Positions 32,716-44,297 of a stretch of DNA of 64,000 bases are shown here, piece by piece. Source of the DNA: Taxillus chinensis (lineage: Eukaryota; Streptophyta; Magnoliopsida; Santalales; Loranthaceae). The notes under the pieces were generated by a model. It ran no database searches, was not told the origin of the DNA, and worked only from the letters and a program-made list of their open reading frames with translations. The stretch spans positions 35,728,324-35,792,323 of the forward strand of contig CM042085.1 of the NCBI GenBank assembly GCA_023512835.1. The letters are read 5' to 3'. Position numbers and translations under genes: made by a program. Positions within the stretch are counted from its first letter, which is position 1; every line of letters begins with the position of its first letter.

Positions 32716-34560
32716 ACTGTTGTCTTTTAGGAGCATCTCTGGAATGCATTGCCGGATCACTTGAAGTTAAAGATCAATCAAAGCAAGTGGATCCTTGATA
32801 GTGGATGCTCCGGACATATGATGGGTGATCAGACTCTACTTGTTGAAGTTAATGACAAACGAGGTCCATCCGTTTCATATGGTGACAACAGCAAAGGTAA
32901 GACTCTCGGGTATGGCACTTTAACCAACGGCTGTGTATCAATCACTAGAGTTGCACTAGTCGAAGGTTTGAAGCATAATTTGCTAAGTGTCAGTAATTTA
33001 TGTGACAAAGGATTTACTATTTCCTTTATGTCCAACACCTGCACAGTAAGGAAAAACTTATCCGGAGATGTTAAGTTATCCGAATCAAGAGATGAGGACA
33101 TATACTCTGTGGTCTTAAGAAATAATTCTTCTGACCCTGTATGCTTCCTCACTACAGCATCAGATGAAGATAGTTGGCTATGGCACAAGCGATGCGCACA
33201 TTTAAACTTTAAGACCTTGTCTAAGTTAGCGTCGCTTGATCTGGTCACTGGTCTACCTAAACACAAATACTCCAGAGACACTCTCTGTCGAGAATGCCAA
33301 CTTGGCAAACAGACCAAACATAGCTTTAAGAGCAAATCAGTCAATTCAATAACTGCTCCTCTACAACTTCTTCACATGGACCTCTGTGGTCCCATTTCTG
33401 TTTCTTCCCTAGCTGATGCGACATATACCCTTGTGGTTATCGATGATTTCACCAGGTACACATGGGTGATGTTTCTGAAAGCTAAGGATCAAACTTTTGA
33501 GCATCTTGTAGATCTTTTCAACTGGATAAGCAACTCACAAGGACTGAGCATTAAGTTTATCAGGAGTGATCATGGTACAGAATTTGATTTTTCAGATATG
33601 AGATCATATTGTTCTGAACAGGGCATTCAACATGACTTCTCTGTGCCCAGAACTCCACAGCAAAATGGAGTAGCTGAGTGCAAAAATCGCACTTTAGTCG
33701 AGGCTGGCAAATCCATGTTAGCAGGGGCAATGCTTCCTCTCAGTCTATGGGCTAAAGCTGTGTCCACTGCCTGCTATGTTTAGAACAGAACTCTAATAAA
33801 TAAACTTACCATGAAAACACCCTATGAGATGTGGAGAGGATGAAAGCCCTCAATTTCACATTTCAGAGCTTTTGGGTGTACTTGCTATATATTGAACAAC
33901 GGCAAAGAACCCCAGAATAAATTTGAACCAAAATCTGATGATGGGATTTTTGTCGGGTACTCATTACATAGCAAGGCTTATCGAGTCTTCAATAGAAAAC
34001 TTTTTAAAGTTGAAGAATCTATCCATGTGACCTTTGATGAAGCTAACCTAGATTGGTCAAAAGTTGCTTCTTCAAGTTCTAATGCACAGGTTCAGGACAA
34101 CAACATCGATTATTCAAAGTTTATGAATGTTCCTATTACACATAGTGATTTACCACGCGGCACCAGTGAAGGACGAAGCAATGATGTTGATGATGCTACG
34201 GATGATTCAGACTCGGGACTACCATTAAACTCTGGACATATTCTTACGGATATCCAACATTCCGGAGTACCTTCAAGTCCGTCTGGACCAGTTAACACTG
34301 AAAGCAACAGTGTCGAAGAACCACTTAGTTCTTCCGAACCTGCTAATACGGAAACATCTAGTCCGGAAGAAGCTCAACCAGCAGATATATCTGAACCACC
34401 TAATCTGGCAGAGCTTCAAATTATACAAGATCAACCATCACATGCACAGAATTACAGGTGGACTCGAAACTACCCTTCAGAACAAGTGATTGGTGATCTT
34501 ACTGTTGGTGTAAAAACAAGAGCGGCCACCTCCAACATCTGTCTTTACACATGTTTTCTA
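32716..34560 (+). pseudogene. G protease and integrase
   Basis: In the same frame as gag, the protease shows WILDSGCSGHMMGD (catalytic Asp 32797-32799). The GAG-pre-integrase zinc region follows (WLWHKRCAHLNF, CRECQLGKQTKHSF). The integrase core has Asp in HMDLCGPIS, Asp in RSDHGTEF and Glu in the ECKNRTLVEAG stretch. Stops at 32728, 33781 and 33841 interrupt it. The C-terminal part (FGCTCYILNNGKEP, FVGYSLHSKAYRVFN) and the acidic Ser/Pro-rich linker (34080-34420) are open. Confidence 0.92.
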
Positions 34561-36099
34561 TCACAGGTAGAACCAAAAGTGGTAGATGATGCTCTTCAAG
34601 ATTCAAACTGGATAGAAGCCATGCAAGAAGAGCTGAATCAATTTAAAAGAAATGATGTGTGGACACTAGTACCAAGGCCTAACTCTCAACAAGTCATTGG
34701 TATTAGATGGGTGTTTCGGAACAAACTTGATACGGATGGAACAGTAATCCGGAACAAAGCCAGACCGGTAGCCAAAGGATATCGTGAAGAAGAAGGAATA
34801 GACTATGACGAGACCTTTGCTCCAGTAGCAAGACTTGAGGCAATCAGAATGTTGTTGGCATATGCTTCTTATGAAAACTTCGTAGTTTATCAAATGGACG
34901 TCGAAAGCGCATTTCTAAATAGAGATCTTCAAGAGGAGGTGTACGTTGAACAACCTCCCGACTTCATAGAACCCAAGGCTGGACATCTAGTCTACAAGCT
35001 ATGGAAAGCCTTGTATGGGTTGAAGCAAGTTCCAAGAGCCTAGTACGACACACTGTCAGAATTCCTACTTTCTCACAACTTCCAAAAAGGGAAGATAGAC
35101 ACCACTTTATTTCTACGAAAAGAGAAAGGACATACTCTGATCGTACAGATATATGTGGATGATATCATTTTTGGATCATCAAATCCGAAGCTTTGTGAAG
35201 AGTTTGCAAAGTTGATGACTGGCAAGTTTGAGATGAGTATGATGGGAGAACTGTCCTACTTCCTTGGAATAGAAGTCAAATAATTAAAGGAAGGGATCTT
35301 CATTAACCAAGCTAAATATACACGTGATCTTATTAAGAAATTTGGTATGGAAGGTTCATCTCCCGTCAAGACTCCCATGCCAGTCAGTGCCAAGTTAGAT
35401 CCTGATGTGGATGGCAAATCAGTAAATGTGACTGAATACAGAGGGATGATAGGATCCTTGCTGTATCTTACAGCAAGTCACCCGGACATTATGTTTGCAA
35501 CCTGCATCTGTGCATGATATCAGGCAAATCCCAAGGAGTCATATATGCTTCATGTCAAATGGATATTAAGGTATCTCAAAGGGACTGTGAATTTGGGGCT
35601 CTGGTACCCAAAGGAGTCCAACTTCACCTTATCCGGATATTCTGATGCTGACTTTGCTGGGTGTCGCATCGACAGGAAAAGCACAAGTGGTACGTGTCAG
35701 TTTCTTGGAAATAGATTAATTTCATGGTTCAGTAAGAAGCAGAATTCTGTATCAACCTCTACTACTGAGGCAGAATATATAGCAACTGGAAGTTGCTGTG
35801 CACAGCTACTTTGGATGCAGAGTCAACTTACTGACTACAGTTTCAATATGACATCTATTCCACTCTACTGCGACAACACTAGTGCAATTGCTATAAGCAA
35901 CAATCCTGTCATGTACCCAAAGACCAAGCACATTGAGGTAAGGTATCACTTCATTCGTGACCATGCTCTCAGAAAGCACATATCACTGGAACATGTTGCT
36001 ACTGAAGATCAACTGGCAGACATACTTACAAAGCCCCTACCTGATGCAAGATTCTCTGAACTACTCTTCCGATTAGGTATGATCGACTTCTCTGCATAG
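34561..36099 (+). pseudogene. G reverse transcriptase and RNase H
   Basis: The frame continues with DSNWIEAMQEELNQF, WVFRNKLDTDG, the catalytic YVDDIIFGS (35152-35163 for YVDD), and the copia RNase H (YSDADFAGCRIDRKSTSG, STTEAEYIATG, YCDNTSAIAIS, HIEVRYHFIRDHAL). It ends at a TAG before position 36100 (IDFSA). Stops at 35041, 35281 and 35515 are of the TGG to TAG, CAA to TAA and CGA to TGA type. Catalytic acidic residues are all present. Confidence 0.94.
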
Positions 36100-37784
36100 C
36101 TTCACATTTAAACTATCCATCAGTATATTTTCTTTCAGAACTTGCATTGTGCTCTTATTGAAAGTAGAAAACACATACTAAACTTAGTGTTGATCATACT
36201 TACTGCCTAACATGCTTTATGCTCTGATATAAATGTCTAACTTCATAATTGGAGGATGCTTGCGTTTCCCGACTAAAGTCGTTTAAGCTAACATAATTAA
36301 AACGGATATAAATAACTTCTTTGGGATTTCATGATTCTAATCTCCACTCATCACCACATGACGAATGCTGTTTCATTTTGATTGCTCTATTAACTTGTAT
36401 GGTTGAAGAAATGAAATGGGTTAGCTCGGAATGCTTGGTGATGGTACTCACAATCGCAGTCTACCTAGCTCGTGAAGTGTAGTTTCCTAATGGATAGACA
36501 GTGTTGTTTTAAGATCTAAATTTTTTTAAACAGGTAATGCCATCGAGAGGATCGCATGATCTACGGGGGAGAAAATGCTTTATTCATTATCCAAGTAATA
36601 CCCCCTATATATGTCTCGTGACCTCTTTCCTGGCTGTTTATCTAAGGGGGAGTCTATCACTGAGAGGATCGCATGATCTAAGGGGGAGCAAGTAATAATC
36701 CCCTAATATGTCTCGGATGCTCCTTCCTCTAAACTATCACTTCCGGCTCTACCTGGACATGCATTGTTGAATCAGATTTGTGGCATGCAAGGATGTTTTT
36801 CTTCCTTCAACCGTGCATTTTAATTGGTTAATCATTTGCTTGCTTTCGACATGTGTTCATTTATTCCGTTTCACTCATGAATCCTAAGTTGGACAAATCA
36901 TATGATTTTTAATTATCTTAGCTACGTTATTCAGCAGGACGGTTTCGCTATGTTGACCAATATGAACTTGTGTGTTTCTTATCTGACATATGCCTTGATT
37001 CAGTAACTATGATCATTCTCTTATTTGTATGTGTCTTTTACATTTCCTTTCAATGCATTAAGTTCTGTTTCTCATTAGTTCGGATTCAGTTCCTCTACAA
37101 TAGACTATATCCTCATATCCGTACTAATTCCTACCTGTTAAGCTTGTGTTCTTTTAGTTTATTTTTGTGAAGCTACAGGTACAGATTCTCTTTGCACCTC
37201 TATCGATATATCTTGTCTGTAGTCTCGAATTTGAAGTGTTGTGGAACTTCTCTTCTCCTCGACTTCAAGACAGCAAAAGAATCTACTTTTCTCTTCAAAC
37301 ACTCTGTTTCTCCAAACACGATCTACTTTTCATCCGGATGATCTTATCTCGGATATCATTTACTCCGGATGATTGTCGATTCATTCCTCCGGACTCTTGG
37401 AACTCTCAAATCACGACGAATCTTGTCTTATTATATATCGCATGCTTTTGAGGAGGAATAATGATGGATCATTAAATGCATGTCTCGGGATGCACACACT
37501 TCCCAAAGAAGGCAAACAGCTGTTATCATTCCCTGGTCATGCTGTCTCCACGTCATCTCTATATCCGGAGGCGTGCCACTCTCAAGACTCATGACATCAG
37601 CATGTCAAGCGGTTCACTACTCCACTCGCTTAATCCCTAGATCCGGTGACATTTACGGACTCGGTCTTATATATCCTGGATATTCCTGCGCAGCGCGAGT
37701 TTTACATCTTCCAAATCCCTAAAACCCTCGTCGCGCCTTCAATCCCCAAGACCTCACCTCCTTCTCCTCTCAATCTTTCCCTCA
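36100..37784 (+). other. G spacer after pol, with three purine tracts and a possible internal promoter
   Basis: No coding signal in 1.7 kb. GAGAGGATCGCATGATCTA occurs at 36544-36562 and again at 36660-36678, each followed by a purine tract (CGGGGGAGAAAA; AGGGGGAGCAAG). A third tract, CTAAGGGGGAG, is at about 36642-36652. These resemble polypurine tracts. Near the right end CTTATATATCC (37667-37677) is TATA-like and TCCCTAAAACCCTCG (37717-37731) resembles a plant leader with a telo-box. These lie about 110 and 60 bp before the extra gene. Confidence 0.65.
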
Positions 37785-40507
37785 ATAGCACCCAAAACTT
37801 CCCTTTTCGGCATTAACCCCGGCCATCTGGTTGATTGGCGTGTTATCTCCGATCCTCCAGCTTGGTTTCTGGAACTTCACCCACTTCGGAAGCCTCTCAC
37901 ATCCTAAACCTGGTCTCCAATCCTGTTGACCTTCTTATTGAAGACATCCGTTCTATCAACGGATCCGCTGCACCACCGACTCCATTATCTCCTACGTCTG
38001 CGGTGAATCCATCTTGATCACCCCTGACGTTCTCCGTGCCGCTCTCAACCTCCCTCCTCATGATCTTCAGCGCCCGGATGCTAAGACAATGGCTATTTCC
38101 ATGGGTTGCTCCTATAAGGGGAAGGAGTACAAAATAGTCATTTCAAGGTTGCTACTGGTGTATAACGACCATATTGAGTTGCTGCCTCCTAGCTCATACC
38201 ACTGCTCTGGATTCTATCCCGTACGACCTTCTATTGGCTATGTACGACATCTTTGAGCATCTCCCGATGGACTGGGGGACTTTCTTGTTCCAACTGCTGA
38301 AGAACGGTCCAAAGAACCACTCTTTTGGGCAGATACTCAGCACTGTCTTCAGGCATCTACATCCGGACCATTTTGCCCGATATGATGCCATTCCTTTCCC
38401 TCAGGCTTATTATCTTCGCCATCTTTCGCCTGATGGAAACATGACAGCTCGCCGTCCCTCGGCTGCTCTCCATTTTCTTCCTGCCTCGGAACAACAAGGC
38501 AGCTCTGTTGGTGACCCCTCCGATAGTCGTGCCCCCGAAGTTAGCTCTGCTCACCAGTCCTCCCGGATTCGGTCCGTTGCTGCTCCCTCCATCTCTCGAG
38601 GCTCCCAGCACAACATCCGTGCCAACCCTTCTGAGGTTACGGGACCATCTCAGCCCAGTTTACCTACGGTTGTTTCCCCAACACCATCTGCTGCGGATGT
38701 CCCCACTCCCTCCACTTCCGCTGTTGCTGCCGCCGTTGATACTGCCGTTGCCACTGCCATCGCTGATGTCCCGGAATCTCTTCCGGAAGTTCCCTTGCCT
38801 CCTCTCCCTCAACCCCAAGCCTACCTAGACCATCTCTCCGCTGACACACTAACGGACCTATGGTTCCGTTTTAGCCTCGCCTGCACAGCCTCCATCCCCG
38901 ACGACGACCTCAAGGTGTTTTATGGCAAACACACCCGCACCCCGGAGGATATGATCATCTAGAATCTGGATCATGGCTTTCTTACGCTTGCCCACATTCC
39001 AGAGGTTCCCTTTGCTGTCTCCTCCGGACAAGCCCATGACGCACGGGTTCACTCCCCTGCTAAGGCTCGGTCCGCCTCTCCTGCAGCCGCCATCCCAGTT
39101 GTTGACCTGTCTGGTCATAGTGGCTTTGCTGCTCTGGAAGCCTCTAATGCTCCGGATGCCCCCTCTGCTGCTGCTGCTGACGACCACTCCACTCCTGCCG
39201 ACTCCTCTGCCCAGCGCACACCTACACCTATTCCTACCGGGGAGTCCTCCAAAGCTCTAGAGTTGGTGCTTGGACGTGCGTCATTTGGCACGGTTCACTC
39301 CAATGTTATACTGTTTGCTCAACTCGACCGTCACGCCCAAGCTCAAATCGCCCAAATCTTTGCCATCGCCGCTAAGGTTGATGCTCTTGGTGCCCAACTC
39401 CCCTTCACCTTAACCGACTCTTCCACCTCCATCGAGCAAAAGATGGACCTTGTTACCTCGTCCGTCCATTTATTGTCCACTTCTTTTGCTGACTTGGCTC
39501 ACACGATGGCTCGTCCTCCTCCCGTCCCTCGCCGATCTGCCCAACCGGGGGAGAAAGTGTCATCTGATCCTTCTGCACCTTCCTCCTCTCGTGCTGAAAA
39601 GAAACGGACTGCATCCTCACTGCTTCCGGGAGTTACCATCCCCAAACGCAGCCGCTTCTCTCAGCCCAGCTCCTCTAGTGCAGCTCCTCCTTCGACCACT
39701 CCATCTTCCGCGGGTGACACCTTCCTCCCATTATACGCGGATCTTGATCCCCTTGATGAGGATGGAAGTGTTTTTAATGCTATGACCAGGTATGCCGCGT
39801 CAAATGCTGAGAGAAGATGTCTACTTGAGTTGTACCCCTTCTCTCCCCAAGACATAAGCACTATTCACTCTAAGACGGGTTTGCTCACCACAAAAGATAT
39901 AGACAACTTCTCTCGAGCAGTTAAGATGGAGATGAGGCTGTTTTCGTCCCTATACAAGGATAGACACATGTTTGACATATTGCCGTGTTGGAATGAAGGG
40001 TATCTTCCAGACTTAGCCGATATTCAGACCTTCATAAACGGAACTGCTGAGGATAGCACTCCCTAGAAGACTCTACAATCCGTCCTCATTCCATACCAGG
40101 TCATGACACCGCACTTCATGCTGGTTGTCTTTATGATTTCGTCCAAGCAGTTGATTCTAATTGATTCCCATCAAATTGTGGAGCAAAATGTTAGAAAGAA
40201 TCAATTTGAGCCTCTGCGTATTCATCTGACGGAAGCCATAAAGCAATCGGGCCTTTATGAAGAAAGAGGCCTACCTCCGTTGGGTCCAACTAAAAAGCTG
40301 AAGGCGACGGTCCGGGGTAAGAAGTTAGTGCCACAACAGCCTGATGGAGATAGCTGTGGAGCTTTTGTCTGTCTCTTTATCAAATCTATTGTCAAGGTGG
40401 ATAAAAACTAGAACAGCATCCAAGCCTACACCATGGAGCAGACAATAGAGCTTAGAGAGAAGGTTGCAATGATGATCTTCAAGTATAGTAAGCCTTATGT
40501 ACCTTAA
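37785..40507 (+). pseudogene. G extra gene: plant transposon-protein-like N-terminus, linker, Ulp1-like protease
   Basis: The gene lies where env-like ORFs sit in SIRE elements, but I see no signal peptide or membrane segment. The probable start context is ATA-GCA at 37785, perhaps a lost ATG. The first part (LVDWRVISDPPAWFLEL, ITPDVLRAALNLP, SRLLLVYNDHIELLP, DLLLAMYDIFEHLPMDWG) changes frame near 37890, 38015 and 38200; it resembles the 'putative plant transposon protein' family from memory. From 38174 to 40507 one frame is kept: a Pro/Ala/Ser-rich linker (about 38450-39250), a region with basic clusters, and a protease-like end. In-frame TAG stops are at 38960, 40064 and 40409. Gene E (55925-57091) has the same layout. 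Confidence 0.75.
40067..40507 (+). other. Ulp1/SUMO-protease-like (C48) domain of the G extra gene
   Basis: Visible residues are His in TPHFMLVVF (40112-40114), Asp in LILIDSHQ (40163-40165), Gln in PQQPDGDSCG (40337-40339) and Cys in DSCGAFVC (40355-40357). The His to Asp distance is 17 residues and Gln to Cys is 6, the same as I recall for yeast Ulp1 (514, 531, 574, 580). The Asp to Cys distance is 64, longer than in Ulp1. Such enzymes remove SUMO or related tags in the nucleus. The domain is split from the linker by the stop at 40064 and ended early by the stop at 40409, after which REKVAMMIFKYSKPYVP closes it. Confidence 0.78.
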
Positions 40508-40636
40508 TGCAAATTTTGTATAAAGGATATATTGTACTGTGTACTGATCAATGAAAATGGAGTGATTTCTTTTTTGTATGTTATCTCCTTGCATTGCTTA
40601 CCAAATCAGATTACAAAGGGTTTGGGCATATCCATA

Positions 40637-40648
40637 ATTGGGGGAGAT
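40637..40648 (+). promoter_or_regulatory. G polypurine tract
   Basis: AATTGGGGGAGA ends one base before the 3' LTR (TGTTGGATC). It is the plus-strand primer position expected for a copia element. Confidence 0.88.
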
Positions 40649-41975
40649 TGTTGGATCAAGCCCAGAATTTGGATAATGCTGATAAAGCCCTATGTAATTT
40701 GATCTGAGACCTTTGTTGTTTTATCTTAAGTCAGTACAGAAGATATGACCTTCATCCGGATTTACACTCGTGTGAGCAAAGCTAAGGACAGGATACATAA
40801 TCCTGATCTAGGTAAGAATGAGTGTCGTCAAACACTTGGTATATAACCAAGTCTTTGTCTCATACGGATCAAGAATCATTCGTACGGATTTAGAACCTAA
40901 AAGCTACGGACTAAGAAATCCACACTTAATACTTCAATGGACTAAGTCTAAAAGATGCGAAGTAAGAATCTTAGCCTATAAAGTTGCACGGAGTTAAAAA
41001 GATAAGTCTTCCACTCAACCAGACTAAAACACAGAAGACACGGAGTAAGGAATCCGAGTCTTCCATACATGCGGAGTAAGGAAGCTAGATGCGAAGTAAG
41101 GAATCCGAACCACTCATGCGGAGTAAGGATGTGCTCATACGGAGTAAGCCATCCGTTCCTTTAAGTCATGCGGAATAAGGAAACTAGTTACGGAGTAAGC
41201 ACTCCGACCTTCTCTTCATACGGAGTAAGGAAGCGCTTACTCGGAACAAGGATTCCAGCACCAAATTGATACGGAGTAAACAATCAATACTACGGAGTAA
41301 GGATGCGAGCTTAATTTAAGCACGGAGTAAGGAACCTTACACCGGATTCAAGAATACACTACTTCAACTTATCTCTTCGTGATCAAAGTCATTAGCTCGC
41401 TGTTTCCCGATGTAAGACAAACTTGTTGAGAACCTAAAGCATCTTACACGTGGATCATCCGGATATGTAGACACAACTTTAACTACACTTGGGAACTTAC
41501 TAAGACTCTCATGCGTTGCAAACCCAAGATCTTGAAGACCACATCCGCAGCAATTAATGCAGAGAGATTTCCGAGAGACAGTAAATGGGCACAATATCCG
41601 GAACAACAAGTTCCGAGGTTGTCTCTTGAGGATGTCACTATAAATAGCAACACTTGTATATTTATAAATGTGTACTTTTGTGAAAACAAATAGGAGCGTG
41701 CATGTACTAAAGCTCATAGAGATCTAAGAGGCTAGTGTATGTGTACTTGTAAACAGAGTGTTAAGAGTTGTTAAGTAGGTCTAAAAGCTTTCAAGCTTTA
41801 GACTGCTTTCATTTTGTTGTACTTATGATACTGATAATAAAACAAAATATTTCCACTATCTGGTTATCTTCCATATTGTTTCTATCTCTTAACCAGATAA
41901 GTGTTGTGCTAAAGAGTTAGAAAAGAGCTTCGATAAGAGCCTATTCACCCCCCTCTAGGCTCCAAGGGACTAACA
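40649..41975 (+). repeat. G 3' LTR
   Basis: 1327-bp copy of 28934-30353, ending GGGACTAACA, followed by the target duplication AAGGC. The CGGAGTAAGG array is about 90 bp shorter than in the 5' copy. Confidence 0.97.
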
Positions 41976-41980
41976 AAGGC

Positions 41981-42262
41981 AAACGCCTGGCAGCTGTTTG
42001 CAGAGGACCACTATATCAACAGAGAATGATGAACAACTACAATAAAAAGGTGATGCCCAGAAGCTTTCAAGCGGGTGACCTTGTCCTCATGAAGATTTTA
42101 CCAATTCAACATGACCATAGAGGCAAGTGGACTCCCAATTATGAAGGCCCATATGTGGTGAAGAAAGCATTCTCAGGAGGTGCCTTAATCCTTGCCAGAA
42201 TGGATAGGGATGAGCTCCCTAACTCAGTGAATAGCGATGCGGTGAAAAAGTTCTATGCTTAA
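41981..42262 (+). pseudogene. D integrase C-terminal end
   Basis: After element G the integrase of D resumes (KRLAAVCRGPLYQQRMMNNY) and runs open to a TAA at 42260-42262. It shows FQAGDLVLMKILP, KWTPNYEGPYVV and the closing VNSDAVKKFYA typical of Tat integrase ends. AAGGC is present once on each side of G, so the two integrase parts were contiguous before the insertion. Confidence 0.93.
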
Positions 42263-43430
42263 CTCTCATACCTCTCAACAAGATTCTCGTCCTTGTGATG
42301 AGCGAACTTGGTGAAAACCTGAAAGGGCATCAAGGGTAAAATACAAAGCTCTAACAATAGACAAAGAAGCAAACAAAGGCGAACTTGGTGAAAACCCAAA
42401 AGGGCACCAAGGGTAAAATACAAAGCCGACGACAAATCCTAAAAGGTGAAAGCAGTTAGAATCCATAAGGATCAGGACCACCTAAAACAGGGTCCATTGC
42501 AAATAGTGGAAACAGCATCACCTAAAGACAACAACTGTAAATGGCGGAAGACTTGGTCAAACATAAGGCACACTCGAATCAAATTTGTATATTGTGCTTT
42601 TTAAAGACTTGTAATTCTGTTTATCAGATTATAACAATAGGGCATTTTTTATGATATAAATATGTTTTGTGGAATCAAACCAGCAAAATCCCGTTTTATA
42701 TCCCTAATCATATTCTATCATCTTCATTTAACATTTAAGTAGAATATCTTAAATCCCCAGTAGGCTCCTGTGGTATTGCCTTATGGACAGGGTCAAGCTC
42801 AAAATCCCCAAAAAAATTAAGTCCCCCAACTCAGAGTACCCATATCTCCACAGAATATCACTATCCCCAGCGAAGTCGTCAAGTCAAGCTCCTCAACGCG
42901 GTGAAGCTAACTCAAATAGGCCCTTCATCCACAAAGAAGGAAATTCCTCAGCTAGGATAAAAAAGCTCTCCCCAGACCAGGGAGACAAAAAGTTCCCTAA
43001 AGAAGTTGGATGGCATCCAAACTCTTCAACAGCATGGAGATAAACCCCCAGCCCATATTGAGTCATTCATTTCACTATGCATCCCCGCATACACCACATT
43101 GCATTCCATGCATTATTTGCTTTCCATGCGTTATTTGCATTCCACATTTCAGGAACGTCATTGCCTCTAGAAGATCCCAAGAGCTCATTCTCAGAAAGCT
43201 TCTCATCATGCCCTCCAAGCTTCTTTTGTTTAACCCTAAATCTTTCTTTGCCACTTCCATAAAGCATCCTTTTGACATGTGAACAAATTTTTTCCCTTTT
43301 TGGGTCACCTCGTAGAGTGATCTCCTTGAGTGAACTCGTATAGGGAGCCCAGATTGGGTTACTTCCCAAGCTCAGCAATTCCCCAAAGCATTTCCCTCAA
43401 ATACCAATTGATGTCTCCAATAAGTCTTGA
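42263..43430 (+). other. D 3' spacer
   Basis: No gene is visible. A direct repeat of about 47 bp (GCGAACTTGGTGAAAACC...GGGTAAAATACAAAG) occurs at 42302-42349 and 42380-42426. Short C-rich runs such as AAAATCCCCAAAAA and AAGTCCCCCAAC recur between 42750 and 43010. An open frame at 42783-43043 has no recognisable motif. Confidence 0.65.
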
Positions 43431-44297
43431 CAGTTTAAGCCTATCGTTCTGTGGGCTTTTCATTTTCAATTCAAGCCTACCGTTGCTGTGAGCTTTTCAT
43501 TTTTCAGTTCTAGCCTATCATTGTTGTGGGCTTTCCATCTTCAGTTCAAGCCTATCGTTGCTGTGGGCTTTCCATTTTTCAGTTCAAGCATATCGTTGTT
43601 GTAGGCTTTTCATTTTTTAGTTCTACCCTATCATTGCTGTGGGCTTTTCATTTTCAGTTCAAGCCTATCGTTGTTGTGGGCTTTCCATTTTTCAGTTCAT
43701 GCTTATCGTTGCTGTGGGCTTTTCATTTTCATTCCAAGTCTATCGTTGCTGTGGCCTTTTCATCTTCAGTTCAAGCCTATCGTTGTTGTGGGCTTTCCAT
43801 TTTTCAGTTCAAGCCTATCGTCGTTGTGGGCTTTTCATTTTTCAGTTCAAGCCTATCGTTGTGTGGGCTTTTCATTTTTCAGTTCAAGCCTATCATTGTT
43901 GTGGGCTTTTCATTTTCAATCCAAGTTTATCGCTGCTGTAGGCTTTCTTTTTCATCTTCAGTTCAAGCCTATCGTTGCTGTGGGCTTTCCATTTTTCAGT
44001 TCAAGCCTATCGTTGTTGTGGCCTTTTCATTTTCAGTTCAAGCCTATCATTGCTGTGGACTTTTCATTTTTCAGTTCAAGCCTATCGTTACTGTGGGCTT
44101 TCCATTTTTCAGTTCAAGCCTATCGTTGTTGTGGGCTTTCCATTTTTCAGTTCAAGCCTATCGTTGCTAGTGGGCTTTCCCTTTTCAGTTCAAGCCTATC
44201 GTTGTTGTGGGCTTTCCATTTTTCAGTTCAAGCCTATCGTTGCTGTGGGCTTTCCCTTTTCAGTTCAAGCCTATTACATTGTTGTAGGCTTTCAATC
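43431..44297 (+). repeat. Tandem repeat of 37-38 bp, about 23 copies, in D
   Basis: The unit is CAGTTCAAGCCTATCGTTG then TTGTGGGCTTTCCATTTTT. I count 23 occurrences of the GGCTTT core from 43450 to 44290. Copies vary at a few positions (GTTGCTG/GTTGTTG, TTTTCA/TTTCCA) and there are a few length changes. It lies just before the polypurine tract of D. Ogre/Tat elements are known to carry tandem arrays at this place that can seed satellite DNA. The long frames over it in all three phases are only a product of the repeat. Confidence 0.95.

Larger units (their letters stand above)
28934..41975 (+). mobile_element. Element G: SIRE/Maximus-type Ty1/copia element with extra Ulp1-like gene
   Basis: G is 13,042 bp from TGTTGGATCAAG to GGGACTAACA, flanked by AAGGC (28929-28933 and 41976-41980). 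It has LTRs of 1420 and 1327 bp, an initiator Met primer site and a final purine tract. The domain order gag, protease, integrase, RT, RNase H is that of Ty1/copia; the long gag with zinc knuckle and the long 3' region fit the SIRE lineage. The gag-pol frame of about 1895 codons has no frameshift and about a dozen stops. Between pol and the 3' LTR lies an additional gene of about 2.7 kb. Confidence 0.97.

Noticed and set aside
37785..40507. Envelope-like gene in G, as reported for SIRE elements
   Set aside because: No signal peptide, membrane segment or coiled fusion-like region can be seen; the protease-like end explains the sequence better.
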